DNA from: a virus
IMG/VR virus record: IMGVR_UViG_3300000117_004064
Location: 5 to 53,687 of that record
Direction: 5' to 3' (one strand)
Length of the DNA: 53,683 nucleotides
A model generated the notes under the pieces. The model did no database searches. It was given only the letters and a program-made list of their open reading frames with translations, and was not told the origin of the DNA. A program made the position numbers and the translations under genes. How positions within the stretch are numbered: the stretch's first letter is position 1; every line of letters starts with the position of its first letter. Shown in pieces: positions 45,870 through 53,081 of the stretch.

Positions 45870-46509
45870 GTCTGAGTTAGATGCAACAGGAAAAGAAATC
45901 CAAGAAGACGGGATGGATCAGTTTAACCGTCCCGGCTGGGTTAATCGTATTTGGACTTCTAATGATTATCGCAGAGCGCATGTAGATGTAGTTGATGCTA
46001 GAGAAACCAAGAAACTTTGGATGATGCATGTTTGTATCTTTCCACACTTAAAAAGTGATGGTCCTGTCTTTGGGTTTGATGTGATTGCAGGACAGAAAAA
46101 GATTACAGGTGCATTCTTTGATTTTAGTCCAACTACTGATAAAAGTCATAGAATGATAAACTGGTTTGGTAACACTATGTCTAAGTATGGTTACAATAAG
46201 ACCAGAGAACTTCCTGATTGGGCAAAGCAAATCTTTAGTCGGCATATGGTAGCAGCAGGTAATGTCTCAGAAGAATCTGAGATGGATATGATTTCACAGA
46301 TGGCAAATGAAGGTTTATCATATTACCTAAATCATATTGGTAGTTACAATGATGCCTATGTCCAAGACACTGTAGGTAAAGAAGCACAGAACCGATATGC
46401 ACATTATCAGAAACAAAATCCTCACACTCCTAGAACTATGACTTCTTTAGGATTAGGTGAAGATGATGTAAGACTTTTTATTGACAAATGTTTATTTCCA
46501 GAGGTTTAG
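45829..46509 (+). CDS. pcyX: Ferredoxin-dependent bilin reductase, PcyX/PebS-like
   Basis: 226 residues. FDBR enzymes reduce biliverdin with electrons from ferredoxin. LWMMHVCIFPHLKSDGPVFG then FDVIAGQKKITGAFFDFSPT matches the central strand region of the family, including the Asp before V-I that donates protons. NWFGNTMSKYGYNKTRELPD fits the C-terminal helical part. The length and its pairing with heme oxygenase fit the viral PebS/PcyX group; PcyX was described from marine viral metagenomes as forming phycoerythrobilin. I cannot separate PcyX from PebS without an alignment. Confidence 0.75.
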   Translation: MIWDKLVEIQKNIESELDATGKEIQEDGMDQFNRPGWVNRIWTSNDYRRAHVDVVDARETKKLWMMHVCIFPHLKSDGPVFGFDVIAGQKKITGAFFDFSPTTDKSHRMINWFGNTMSKYGYNKTRELPDWAKQIFSRHMVAAGNVSEESEMDMISQMANEGLSYYLNHIGSYNDAYVQDTVGKEAQNRYAHYQKQNPHTPRTMTSLGLGEDDVRLFIDKCLFPEV

Positions 46510-46513
46510 GAAA

Positions 46514-46747
46514 ATGCCAGTCTACACAGTAAAAAATGCTAAGACAGAAGAATACATGAATATGAACTGTCCATACTCTGAACTTAAAAACTTTCTTCAG
46601 GAAAATGAAGAATGGTCTCAGGTATTTAAAATGCCAGCAACTGTAACAGGTCGTATGTCTACACATCGTATGGCTGGTGAAGGGTGGCAGGATATTCTTA
46701 AAAAGGTTAAGAAATCTTCAGGTAGAGATAACAAAATCAATGTCTAA
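46514..46747 (+). CDS. Small phage protein, FmdB-like N-terminus
   Basis: 77 residues from ATG 46514. MPVYTVKNAKTEEYMNMNCP starts like FmdB-type zinc-ribbon proteins but lacks the second Cys pair. The closing GWQDILKKVKKSSGRDNKI is a pattern I associate with marine T4-like phages. It overlaps PhoH by eight bases. Confidence 0.65.
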   Translation: MPVYTVKNAKTEEYMNMNCPYSELKNFLQENEEWSQVFKMPATVTGRMSTHRMAGEGWQDILKKVKKSSGRDNKINV

Positions 46748-47423
46748 TAACAAACTTCGTTTTCGTTTAGAAGACCTTCCTGATATTGAACCTATTACCA
46801 AAAATCAAGAGAAAGTATTTGAAGCATTTGAAAAGGGCGATAACCTAGTTCTGTCAGGTTCTGCTGGAACAGGCAAGACTTTTGTTGCACTCTTTTTAGC
46901 ACTAGAAGAAGTTCTTGATAAAGAAACACCTTATGATCAGATTGTGATTATTAGGTCTGTAGTTCCTAGTCGTGAGTCAGGTTTTCTTCCCGGCACTAAA
47001 GAAGAGAAGGAAGACCCATTCACTAAACCCTATCGTGGTATCTGCGCAGAGATATTCGGTCAAGGTGACAGCTGGGAGAAGTTGGTGCAATCTGGAACTA
47101 TCCATTTTGAATCTACTTCGCATCTGCGTGGCACTTCATTTAATAATACTATTTTGATTATTGATGAAATGCAAAACCTCAACTTCCATGAACTAGATTC
47201 TGTTATTACCCGTGTCGGTCGTGAATGTAAGTTTATGATGTGCGGGGATTATTATCAGTCTGACTTTGAGAAAGAGAAAGACAAAAATGGTATTCTAATG
47301 TTTATGAATATTATTGAGCAGTTGAAGCACTTTACAACTGTTGAGTTTGGTTGGGAAGACATTGTTCGTTCTGACTTTGTAAGAGACTATATAATGACCA
47401 AAGAAATGCTAGGCATTAAGTAA
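46740..47423 (+). CDS. phoH: PhoH-like ATPase
   Basis: 227 residues from ATG 46740. VLSGSAGTGKTFVALFLALE holds Walker A, and TILIIDEMQNLNFHELDSVI holds Walker B (DEMQN, typical of PhoH). CKFMMCGDYYQSDFEKEKD follows. RNA-binding helicase/nuclease-like role is suspected for PhoH; it is a common marker gene in marine phages. It is followed by small genes in the same direction. Confidence 0.92.
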   Translation: MSNNKLRFRLEDLPDIEPITKNQEKVFEAFEKGDNLVLSGSAGTGKTFVALFLALEEVLDKETPYDQIVIIRSVVPSRESGFLPGTKEEKEDPFTKPYRGICAEIFGQGDSWEKLVQSGTIHFESTSHLRGTSFNNTILIIDEMQNLNFHELDSVITRVGRECKFMMCGDYYQSDFEKEKDKNGILMFMNIIEQLKHFTTVEFGWEDIVRSDFVRDYIMTKEMLGIK

Positions 47424-47442
47424 AAGGAGATAATAGAATATA

Positions 47443-47652
47443 ATGGCTAAGTTTTCTCGTTTTGACCCAAGGAACAAGAAGAATGGGCGGAACAAAAAGA
47501 TTACCCTTGGTGAGTTACCAAAAGGCAGCAAGCGTAATATTGTTAGTGAAGACGATGATAAGTATCTTCGCAAATATAAAAAGATTGAATATGATGACGA
47601 TCCAGTACTAAATGATGAAGCAGATGAAGAACTAGGATGGGCAGTTCGGTGA
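47443..47652 (+). CDS. Small charged protein, function unknown
   Basis: 69 residues: a basic N-terminal half (MAKFSRFDPRNKKNGRNKKI) and an acidic C-terminal half (EYDDDPVLNDEADEELGW). AAGGAG upstream. The TGA overlaps the next GTG start. Confidence 0.7.
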   Translation: MAKFSRFDPRNKKNGRNKKITLGELPKGSKRNIVSEDDDKYLRKYKKIEYDDDPVLNDEADEELGWAVR

Positions 47653-47747
47653 TTATTGCATTAGCAGGTATCGGCACATTCGTAGTAGTGTGTCTGCTCG
47701 GTATTGGTTTGATTACTATGATTAAAGAATTGATGGATAGAAAATAA
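47649..47747 (+). CDS. Tiny membrane protein (32 aa)
   Basis: It starts at GTG 47649, overlapping the previous stop, and ends on the A of the next ATG. IIALAGIGTFVVVCLLGIGL is one membrane helix, with a basic tail (KELMDRK). The double coupling supports it. Confidence 0.6.
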   Translation: MIIALAGIGTFVVVCLLGIGLITMIKELMDRK

Positions 47748-48094
47748 TGACTATTGCTGGAAAAATTTGGGGACAAACAGAACTGATTGAAGCAAATGGT
47801 GCATTAGAGTTCCATCGTATTGCAACCCGTAAAGGTGGAGTATGTTCCAAGCATAAACATGAATTTAAATGGAATGGTTTCTATGTAGAGTCTGGCACTC
47901 TTCTTATTCGTGTATGGCAGAATGACTATGATCTAGTTGATGAAACTGTGCTACATACTGGAGACTGGACAAAGGTTAAACCCGGTGTCATGCATCAGTT
48001 TGAATGCCTAGAAGACTGTATTGCCTTTGAGGTATATTGGGCTGAGTTTAATCATAATGATATTGTCCGAGAAACTGTAGGATATACACAATAA
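47747..48094 (+). CDS. Cupin-fold protein
   Basis: 115 residues. LEFHRIATRKGGVCSKHKHE begins the cupin barrel (His-x-His metal ligands in KHKHE), then FYVESGTLLIRVW, TGDWTKVKPGVMHQFECLED (second His) and IAFEVYW. Similar small cupins act on sugars (mannose-6-phosphate isomerase type) or as sensors. It may link to the surface-glycan genes downstream. A terminator follows. Confidence 0.82.
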   Translation: MTIAGKIWGQTELIEANGALEFHRIATRKGGVCSKHKHEFKWNGFYVESGTLLIRVWQNDYDLVDETVLHTGDWTKVKPGVMHQFECLEDCIAFEVYWAEFNHNDIVRETVGYTQ

Positions 48095-48098
48095 AATT

Positions 48099-48123
48099 AG
48101 GGGGTTGACAGACCCCCTTTTTT
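48099..48123 (+). terminator. Rho-independent terminator with a -35 box in its loop
   Basis: GGGGGT (48100-48105) pairs with ACCCCC (48112-48117), loop TGACAG, then a run of six T. The -35 box TTGACA spans the last stem base and the loop, the same arrangement as at 2601-2626. Confidence 0.85.
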
Positions 48124-48133
48124 GTGATACATT
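48105..48133 (+). promoter_or_regulatory. sigma70-type promoter overlapping the terminator
   Basis: TTGACA (48105-48110) and TACATT (48128-48133), 17 bases apart, the spacer being the terminator's 3' arm and T-tract. Confidence 0.78.
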
Positions 48134-48157
48134 GATAATGAAACTATTGAAAGTAAT

Positions 48158-48859
48158 ATGATGACTGACCGTCGAACATTTGAACATGTTAAAGTTCACT
48201 TTGATTATGATGACCTTCTCTCTGAAGATACAGATAGTGGTCGTAAGTATGTAACAGAAGACAAGAAGAAACTTCCTTCTATTACCACAGTCCTGTCTAT
48301 TCTATCCCGTGCTGGTATTGCTGCATGGCGTAAACGTGTAGGCGACAAAGAAGCAGACCGTATTTCTCATATTGCTTCTACCCGTGGTTCTGCTGTTCAC
48401 CAGATTGTTGAAGATTATATTGACAACAAAGAAGACTTTGATGCAGGATACTTTCCACATATCCTTGAGAGTTTCCAACAGATTAAGCCTATCATTGATA
48501 AACGTATTGGTAAAGTCTATGCTCAAGAGCAACCTTTGTATTCAAATCATTTAGGTGTTGCAGGTCGTGTTGATTGTGTAGCAGAGTTTGATGGTAAGTT
48601 GTCTATTATTGACTTCAAGACTTCCAAGAAACGAAAGACCCGTAGCAACTGTTATAACTACTTCATGCAAGAGTCAGGATATGCTATCATGTGGGAAGAA
48701 CGCACTAAGATGCCTATTACCCAACTAGTAACTATTATGTCTGTAGATAACGATGATCCTCTTGTGTTTGTAGAACAACGTGACGACTGGACGGAGAAAC
48801 TTCGTGAAACAATCAAACAATATGAAGCAGAACAAAAACAACGTAAACCTGAAGGGTGA
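48158..48859 (+). CDS. PD-(D/E)XK exonuclease (RecB/Cas4-like)
   Basis: 233 residues. TRGSAVHQIVEDYI is the helix with the conserved His and Glu; GRVDCVAEFDGKLSIIDFKT carries Asp, then the D-x-K catalytic core in IIDFKTSKK; and QESGYAIMWEE (QxxxY-type motif) follows. This order is that of RecB-family 5'-3' exonucleases found in phages. It probably processes DNA ends for recombination with UvsX. It is the first gene behind the composite terminator/promoter. Confidence 0.88.
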   Translation: MMTDRRTFEHVKVHFDYDDLLSEDTDSGRKYVTEDKKKLPSITTVLSILSRAGIAAWRKRVGDKEADRISHIASTRGSAVHQIVEDYIDNKEDFDAGYFPHILESFQQIKPIIDKRIGKVYAQEQPLYSNHLGVAGRVDCVAEFDGKLSIIDFKTSKKRKTRSNCYNYFMQESGYAIMWEERTKMPITQLVTIMSVDNDDPLVFVEQRDDWTEKLRETIKQYEAEQKQRKPEG

Positions 48860-49154
48860 AACTAAGACTGGTAAAGAACTAGCACCACAGAAACTGACTA
48901 CAGTAAAAGATGATGTTAAGTTCTATAAGCCAGATGGAACATACTGCACTCTAAATGAATGTATAGATAAGTTTGATAGTGTTATTCAAGTAGTAGAAAA
49001 GACTGTCAAACGTAATCAGCACTATGCCTACTATCATGTCTGTAATGAGTGTGGTAGAAAACGAATGTCATCTAGAAACAAAACCGATACAGCACAATCT
49101 AAACGTCGTGCTGATCTTGGTTATATTGAAGTGGAAAAAGAAGATAATGAATAA
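48822..49154 (+). CDS. Small protein with zinc-finger-like Cys motif
   Basis: 110 residues from ATG 48822, inside the end of the exonuclease gene. A basic N-terminus; CNECGRKRMSSRNK near residue 77 is one Cys pair, and CTLNEC earlier could be the partner. It overlaps the ClpP-like gene by eight bases. Function unknown. Confidence 0.6.
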   Translation: MKQNKNNVNLKGETKTGKELAPQKLTTVKDDVKFYKPDGTYCTLNECIDKFDSVIQVVEKTVKRNQHYAYYHVCNECGRKRMSSRNKTDTAQSKRRADLGYIEVEKEDNE

Positions 49155-49788
49155 CATGGACCCTCTAGGACTTGATGAAATACTTGGTATGGGACAGAAG
49201 AATAAGACAATCTTTTCTAACAAGTCTCTTGTTCAGCAGCATGACCTTTATCTAACAGGTGAGATTGGTCCTGCTGACCAATATACAGACTGGTTTGAAC
49301 TTCTGCGTAATGCCAGTAAGTCTGATATTATTAGGATTCATATTAACTCCTATGGTGGTGACTTGTTTACTGCTGTTCAGCTGATGCGTTGTATTACTGA
49401 GTCTGAAGGTAATATTATTGCATCTGTTGAAGGTGCCTGTATGTCTGCTGCTACTATGGTATTCCTACAAGCTGATACCTTTGAAGTGTCTGAACACTCT
49501 GCCTTTATGTTCCACAACTATTCTGGTATCTCTATTGGTAAGGGTGGAGAAATGTTTGCTCAAGTATCTTTTGAGAAAAAACTGTTTGACAAACTGATGA
49601 ATAAGGTGTATAGTGAATTCCTGAGTGAGAATGAAATCAAAGATATCCTAGAAGGTCGTGACCTTTGGTTGGATGGTGATGAAGTTATTACTCGCTTGAA
49701 GTCTATGAAAAAAGATGCTGAACAGTTAGAACTTAAACTTGGTGATGATGATGACGACAAAGACGCAGGAAATAATGTGGGATGTTGA
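49147..49788 (+). CDS. ClpP-like serine protease
   Basis: 213 residues from ATG 49147. DIIRIHINSYGGDLFTAVQL is the ClpP oxyanion-hole strand (SYGGD), EGACMSAATMVFLQA carries the catalytic Ser, and EHSAFMFHNYSGISIGKGGE carries the catalytic His. The C-terminus is acidic. ClpP-type enzymes occur in many marine phages and may work with host ClpX/ClpA. With the phage tmRNA in the same genome it could help degrade tagged proteins, which is speculative. Confidence 0.88.
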   Translation: MNNMDPLGLDEILGMGQKNKTIFSNKSLVQQHDLYLTGEIGPADQYTDWFELLRNASKSDIIRIHINSYGGDLFTAVQLMRCITESEGNIIASVEGACMSAATMVFLQADTFEVSEHSAFMFHNYSGISIGKGGEMFAQVSFEKKLFDKLMNKVYSEFLSENEIKDILEGRDLWLDGDEVITRLKSMKKDAEQLELKLGDDDDDKDAGNNVGC

Positions 49789-49921
49789 GCAGAACAACTT
49801 CCTTAAAGAGTATGCAGACTCAGCAGCTGGATACGACACAACACTAGAAGAAGCAAAAGAGTTTATTCAGGGTCTTATTGACTCTGAACTTGCTTTCATT
49901 GATGATTTGAAAATGATGTAA
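49775..49921 (+). CDS. Small acidic protein (48 aa)
   Basis: It starts at ATG 49775 inside the end of the protease gene, with AGGA upstream. Acidic, helical (YDTTLEEAKEFIQGLIDSEL). It shares its last base with the next ATG. No family recognised. Confidence 0.6.
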   Translation: MWDVEQNNFLKEYADSAAGYDTTLEEAKEFIQGLIDSELAFIDDLKMM

Positions 49922-50130
49922 TGCTAATGAACTTTATTGAGTATCTAAATTACCGGAGCAGGTATGAAACACTTGTCTCCGGTTTCGTCTTACCAGAAGA
50001 CAAATATCAAGGCACTATAGATAGTATGCAGTGGTTTTTAGAGAAAGGTCATACTGCAAATAGATTTCGTAAAGGTTTTGATGATGTAACTGAGTTGTGT
50101 CATCATGTTTTGAAGGAAAGAATTAAATGA
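49921..50130 (+). CDS. Small protein, function unknown
   Basis: 69 residues, aromatic and basic (MNFIEYLNYRSRYETLVSGF, then QWFLEKGHTANRFRKGF). It overlaps the sugar dehydrogenase gene by four bases (ATGA). The N-terminus vaguely recalls the capsid-targeting pattern but the position is not in the virion block. Confidence 0.6.
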   Translation: MLMNFIEYLNYRSRYETLVSGFVLPEDKYQGTIDSMQWFLEKGHTANRFRKGFDDVTELCHHVLKERIK

Positions 50131-50912
50131 AGATTTGTGTAGTTGGTTATGGCTTTGTTGGCAAAGCAATGGTTGCCGCATTTGATCAGGGTGAGAATAT
50201 TGATTATGATATTGTAGACCCTGCCTATGAAGAGTATAATAATCCTCTAGGTGATGTTGCCCAACCCTGTGATGCTGTTGTAGTCTGTGTTCCTACACCA
50301 CAAGGCGAAGATGGTCAGTGTGATGATTCTATTGTCCTTGATGTTGTAGAGACTATTGGTCTTGATAAACCTATTTTGGTTAAGTCTACTACTGATATTG
50401 ATACACTACAATTCTTCAAAGAAAACTATCCTAATGTTTGTTTCTCACCAGAGTTTCTGCGTGGACGTAGTTCTGTAGAAGACTTCCTTGCTGAAACTAA
50501 AATGATTATTGGTGGTGATCCTAGTCAAGCAGAAGGCTGGGCAAATGTCTTTGCTGAGTGTATTGATATTAAAGAAGAAGCATTCCTTGATATTGTAGAA
50601 GCAGGTTATGTCAAGTATGCAGAAAACTCTTTTCTTGCCATGCGTGTAACTTTCTTTAATGATCTTTATAACCTGATGCAGAAAGCACATCCAGAACTTG
50701 ACTATGACTCTACTGTCTATGCTCTTGGTATTGATAACCGTATTGGACATTCACATAATCAGGTTCCGGGATATGATGATAAGTTTGGTTGGGGTGGCCA
50801 TTGTTTACCTAAAGACATTGTTGCATTTGTAAACTTTGCAGAACGTCAAGGTGGTGACTTGCCTCTAATTCGTTCTGTCCGTAAAATTAATGAGGTACAT
50901 CGTAAACAATGA
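50127..50912 (+). CDS. UDP-glucose/GDP-mannose dehydrogenase family protein, short form
   Basis: 261 residues, far shorter than typical UDP-glucose 6-dehydrogenases (about 390-450). The Rossmann start KICVVGYGFVGKAMVAAF is present, with VVVCVPTPQGEDGQ and the substrate region CFSPEFLRGRSSVEDFLAET. AENSFLAMRVTFFNDLYNLM is the central helix, and WGGHCLPKDI holds the catalytic Cys. The C-terminal UDP-binding domain is absent. It may be a minimal enzyme or use a different sugar. It opens the glycan cluster. Confidence 0.82.
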   Translation: MKICVVGYGFVGKAMVAAFDQGENIDYDIVDPAYEEYNNPLGDVAQPCDAVVVCVPTPQGEDGQCDDSIVLDVVETIGLDKPILVKSTTDIDTLQFFKENYPNVCFSPEFLRGRSSVEDFLAETKMIIGGDPSQAEGWANVFAECIDIKEEAFLDIVEAGYVKYAENSFLAMRVTFFNDLYNLMQKAHPELDYDSTVYALGIDNRIGHSHNQVPGYDDKFGWGGHCLPKDIVAFVNFAERQGGDLPLIRSVRKINEVHRKQ

Positions 50913-51691
50913 AACGTCTCATCTATCAGGTCTCAGTAGGTAAACCATCTAAACTCTACAAGCACTGTATCAACTCAGTTTCAGAGTATTGTGACAAGCA
51001 TGATATTGAACACTATGTTTTGACTAAACCAAAACTGCGTATCAATCCCAATCCCTTTACATCTAATCGAAGTGAAGGTGCATCTCGTTTAGGTTATCTA
51101 CCTATCTTTGAGAAAGAGAATGCCTTTGATCTACTGCCTGAGTATGACCAGATTGCTATTGTAGATTCTGATATTTACATTAGACCGAATAGTCCTAGTA
51201 TCTTTGAAGACTTTGGCACTGATAAACCATTTGGTGCAGTCTGTGAACGTGAGATGGCAATCAATCAGAAGTATGCACAGAAGATTCAAAACTATTCTCG
51301 TATGCAGTATCAACCTTTGCATGGTAAACGTGGACTAGATTTTAAACCAAACAGTCTTGGATATGAATTCTTTAATATGGGACTGATGTTGATGAACCAG
51401 TCTTTTCATGACTATATTAAAATGCCAGCTAAAGAATGGGTATCACAGAATGAGTTTCAGCAGTTTGTAGATGGTGTAGGAACATGGAAGTGGTCTACAG
51501 ACCAGACACTGCTTAACTACTTCATGAAGTCTCGTAAGGTGCCTGTGAAGCATATGGACTGGAAATGGAATGGTTTGTATAGTGCAAACAAAAAGATTGA
51601 CGAATGCCACTTTGTGCATTTCTTTTTGAAAGACTTACTGCCAGAACGGGGTGAGAATGTAGAGCAATTGATGAAGGATATACTACTATGA
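50909..51691 (+). CDS. GT-A type glycosyltransferase
   Basis: 260 residues. YDQIAIVDSDIYIRPNSPSI contains the DxD metal motif of GT-A enzymes, here VDSDIY, in a GT8-like setting. EFFNMGLMLMNQSF and STDQTLLNYFM are typical acceptor-side blocks, and HFVHFF near the end carries a His ligand. Expected to add a sugar to a surface glycan or to phage DNA. Overlaps both neighbours by four bases. Confidence 0.78.
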   Translation: MKRLIYQVSVGKPSKLYKHCINSVSEYCDKHDIEHYVLTKPKLRINPNPFTSNRSEGASRLGYLPIFEKENAFDLLPEYDQIAIVDSDIYIRPNSPSIFEDFGTDKPFGAVCEREMAINQKYAQKIQNYSRMQYQPLHGKRGLDFKPNSLGYEFFNMGLMLMNQSFHDYIKMPAKEWVSQNEFQQFVDGVGTWKWSTDQTLLNYFMKSRKVPVKHMDWKWNGLYSANKKIDECHFVHFFLKDLLPERGENVEQLMKDILL

Positions 51692-52392
51692 GTCTTTGGG
51701 ATAATTTTTTAAAAGATATAGATACAGAATTTAAAAATAAAGAAAATTTCTTAAAGGGAAATAGAATCAGACGTTGCCTTCATCCCGGAATGGATACAGT
51801 AACTGCAATAAAATATCTTGGTGCGGTCAATCATTTAGATTTTTTAAAACCAGACCCACAAACCGGAAATCCAACATATTGCATAGATAAATTCAGCCTA
51901 GTGACTTTACAATCATCATTGTATCTAAAGACTATGCTGAAGAAATTAGAATTAGATAGTATTGATGAAATACACGATATTGGTGGTGGATATGGTAATA
52001 TGGCCTGGACACTAAGAAACTATGGGTATGATAAAAAATATGTAATATACGACTTTCCGATCATGCACGACATACAAAAATATTGGTTAGGGGAGCAAAA
52101 TATTAAAGTTGAATATAGATCACTGGATGAATTAGACCCCGGAGAAAACTCACATCTCATAGGTACACATAGCATAAATGAAATGGACTTACCCGATAGA
52201 GACAAAATACCATTTGATAAATTTAAATCGTTTTTTATTGCACATAATAAAATATTTAATGAAATAGATAATATTAAATATTTCAAAAATTTAGCAAAAA
52301 AATTACAGCATAATACCGAACATTTGTTTTGTGGAGATAATGACGGGCCTTTACAGTCGCAACATTATTGGTTGACAGGGATTAGACCATGA
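51688..52392 (+). CDS. Putative sugar O-methyltransferase
   Basis: 234 residues. SIDEIHDIGGGYGNMAWTLR is SAM-binding motif I, and YVIYDFPIMHDIQKYWLGEQ is the following acidic turn. SHLIGTHSINEMD fits motif II of the putative sugar O-methyltransferase family. More AT-rich than its neighbours. It lies between two glycosyltransferases and probably caps a glycan. Confidence 0.72.
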   Translation: MSLWDNFLKDIDTEFKNKENFLKGNRIRRCLHPGMDTVTAIKYLGAVNHLDFLKPDPQTGNPTYCIDKFSLVTLQSSLYLKTMLKKLELDSIDEIHDIGGGYGNMAWTLRNYGYDKKYVIYDFPIMHDIQKYWLGEQNIKVEYRSLDELDPGENSHLIGTHSINEMDLPDRDKIPFDKFKSFFIAHNKIFNEIDNIKYFKNLAKKLQHNTEHLFCGDNDGPLQSQHYWLTGIRP

Positions 52393-53066
52393 AAAACTTA
52401 ATTATGCAACACTTTGATGGTGAACTTCGGCCTCTTGATGAACTTTCTATTACAAATATCCAAGAGTATGCTAAAATGGTTGGTGCTGAATATCAACTTA
52501 TTAGAGGTAAACCTTTTAGAAAACATCTTACGTCGCCTTGTCAGAAAGTTCATATGATTGATGAAAAGTGGGATGATTATGATCAAGTTTTAATGCTAGA
52601 TATTGATATGTTTGCTCCTAGAGACATGACAACAGATGTATTTAAAGAATATGGAGTAGGTCTCTATGCTGAAGTTCAACAAAGACTTCATAGAAACATT
52701 GTAAATACGTATCCTCTAATCTCTAGTTCGGCAAGTCCATATTGGGGAGGGGCGATTTACAAAATGGATAGATCATTACGCAAGAAATTACGAGAACAAC
52801 TTGGTGGTAATGAATCTTGGATGAACAACTACAATAAACCATACCATTTTGAAGATGAAGGAATTTTTCACACACTGGCACATAAGTCTAATCTTCAAAT
52901 GAATCGCAAAGATGCATATATGGATAGAAAGTGGTGTCAGTGTTCATTTTTACCCAATCCCGAAAATGCTGGATTTATTCATATTAGAACTAAAGTTACA
53001 CCACAAGGACCAAAAAGAGAAAAAATTGAAAACTATAAAGCATTAGTAGAAAAAGGTATTATATAA
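52389..53066 (+). CDS. Glycosyltransferase, GT-A type
   Basis: 225 residues. QVLMLDIDMFAPRDMTTDV contains the DxD metal motif; YWGGAIYKMDRSLRKKLREQ and FEDEGIFHTLAHKS are the acceptor-binding segments with the likely catalytic acidic residues. Related in plan to the GT at 50909. It is coupled to the methyltransferase by ATGA. Confidence 0.75.
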   Translation: MKNLIMQHFDGELRPLDELSITNIQEYAKMVGAEYQLIRGKPFRKHLTSPCQKVHMIDEKWDDYDQVLMLDIDMFAPRDMTTDVFKEYGVGLYAEVQQRLHRNIVNTYPLISSSASPYWGGAIYKMDRSLRKKLREQLGGNESWMNNYNKPYHFEDEGIFHTLAHKSNLQMNRKDAYMDRKWCQCSFLPNPENAGFIHIRTKVTPQGPKREKIENYKALVEKGII

Positions 53067-53081
53067 AAAAGGATATATGTT

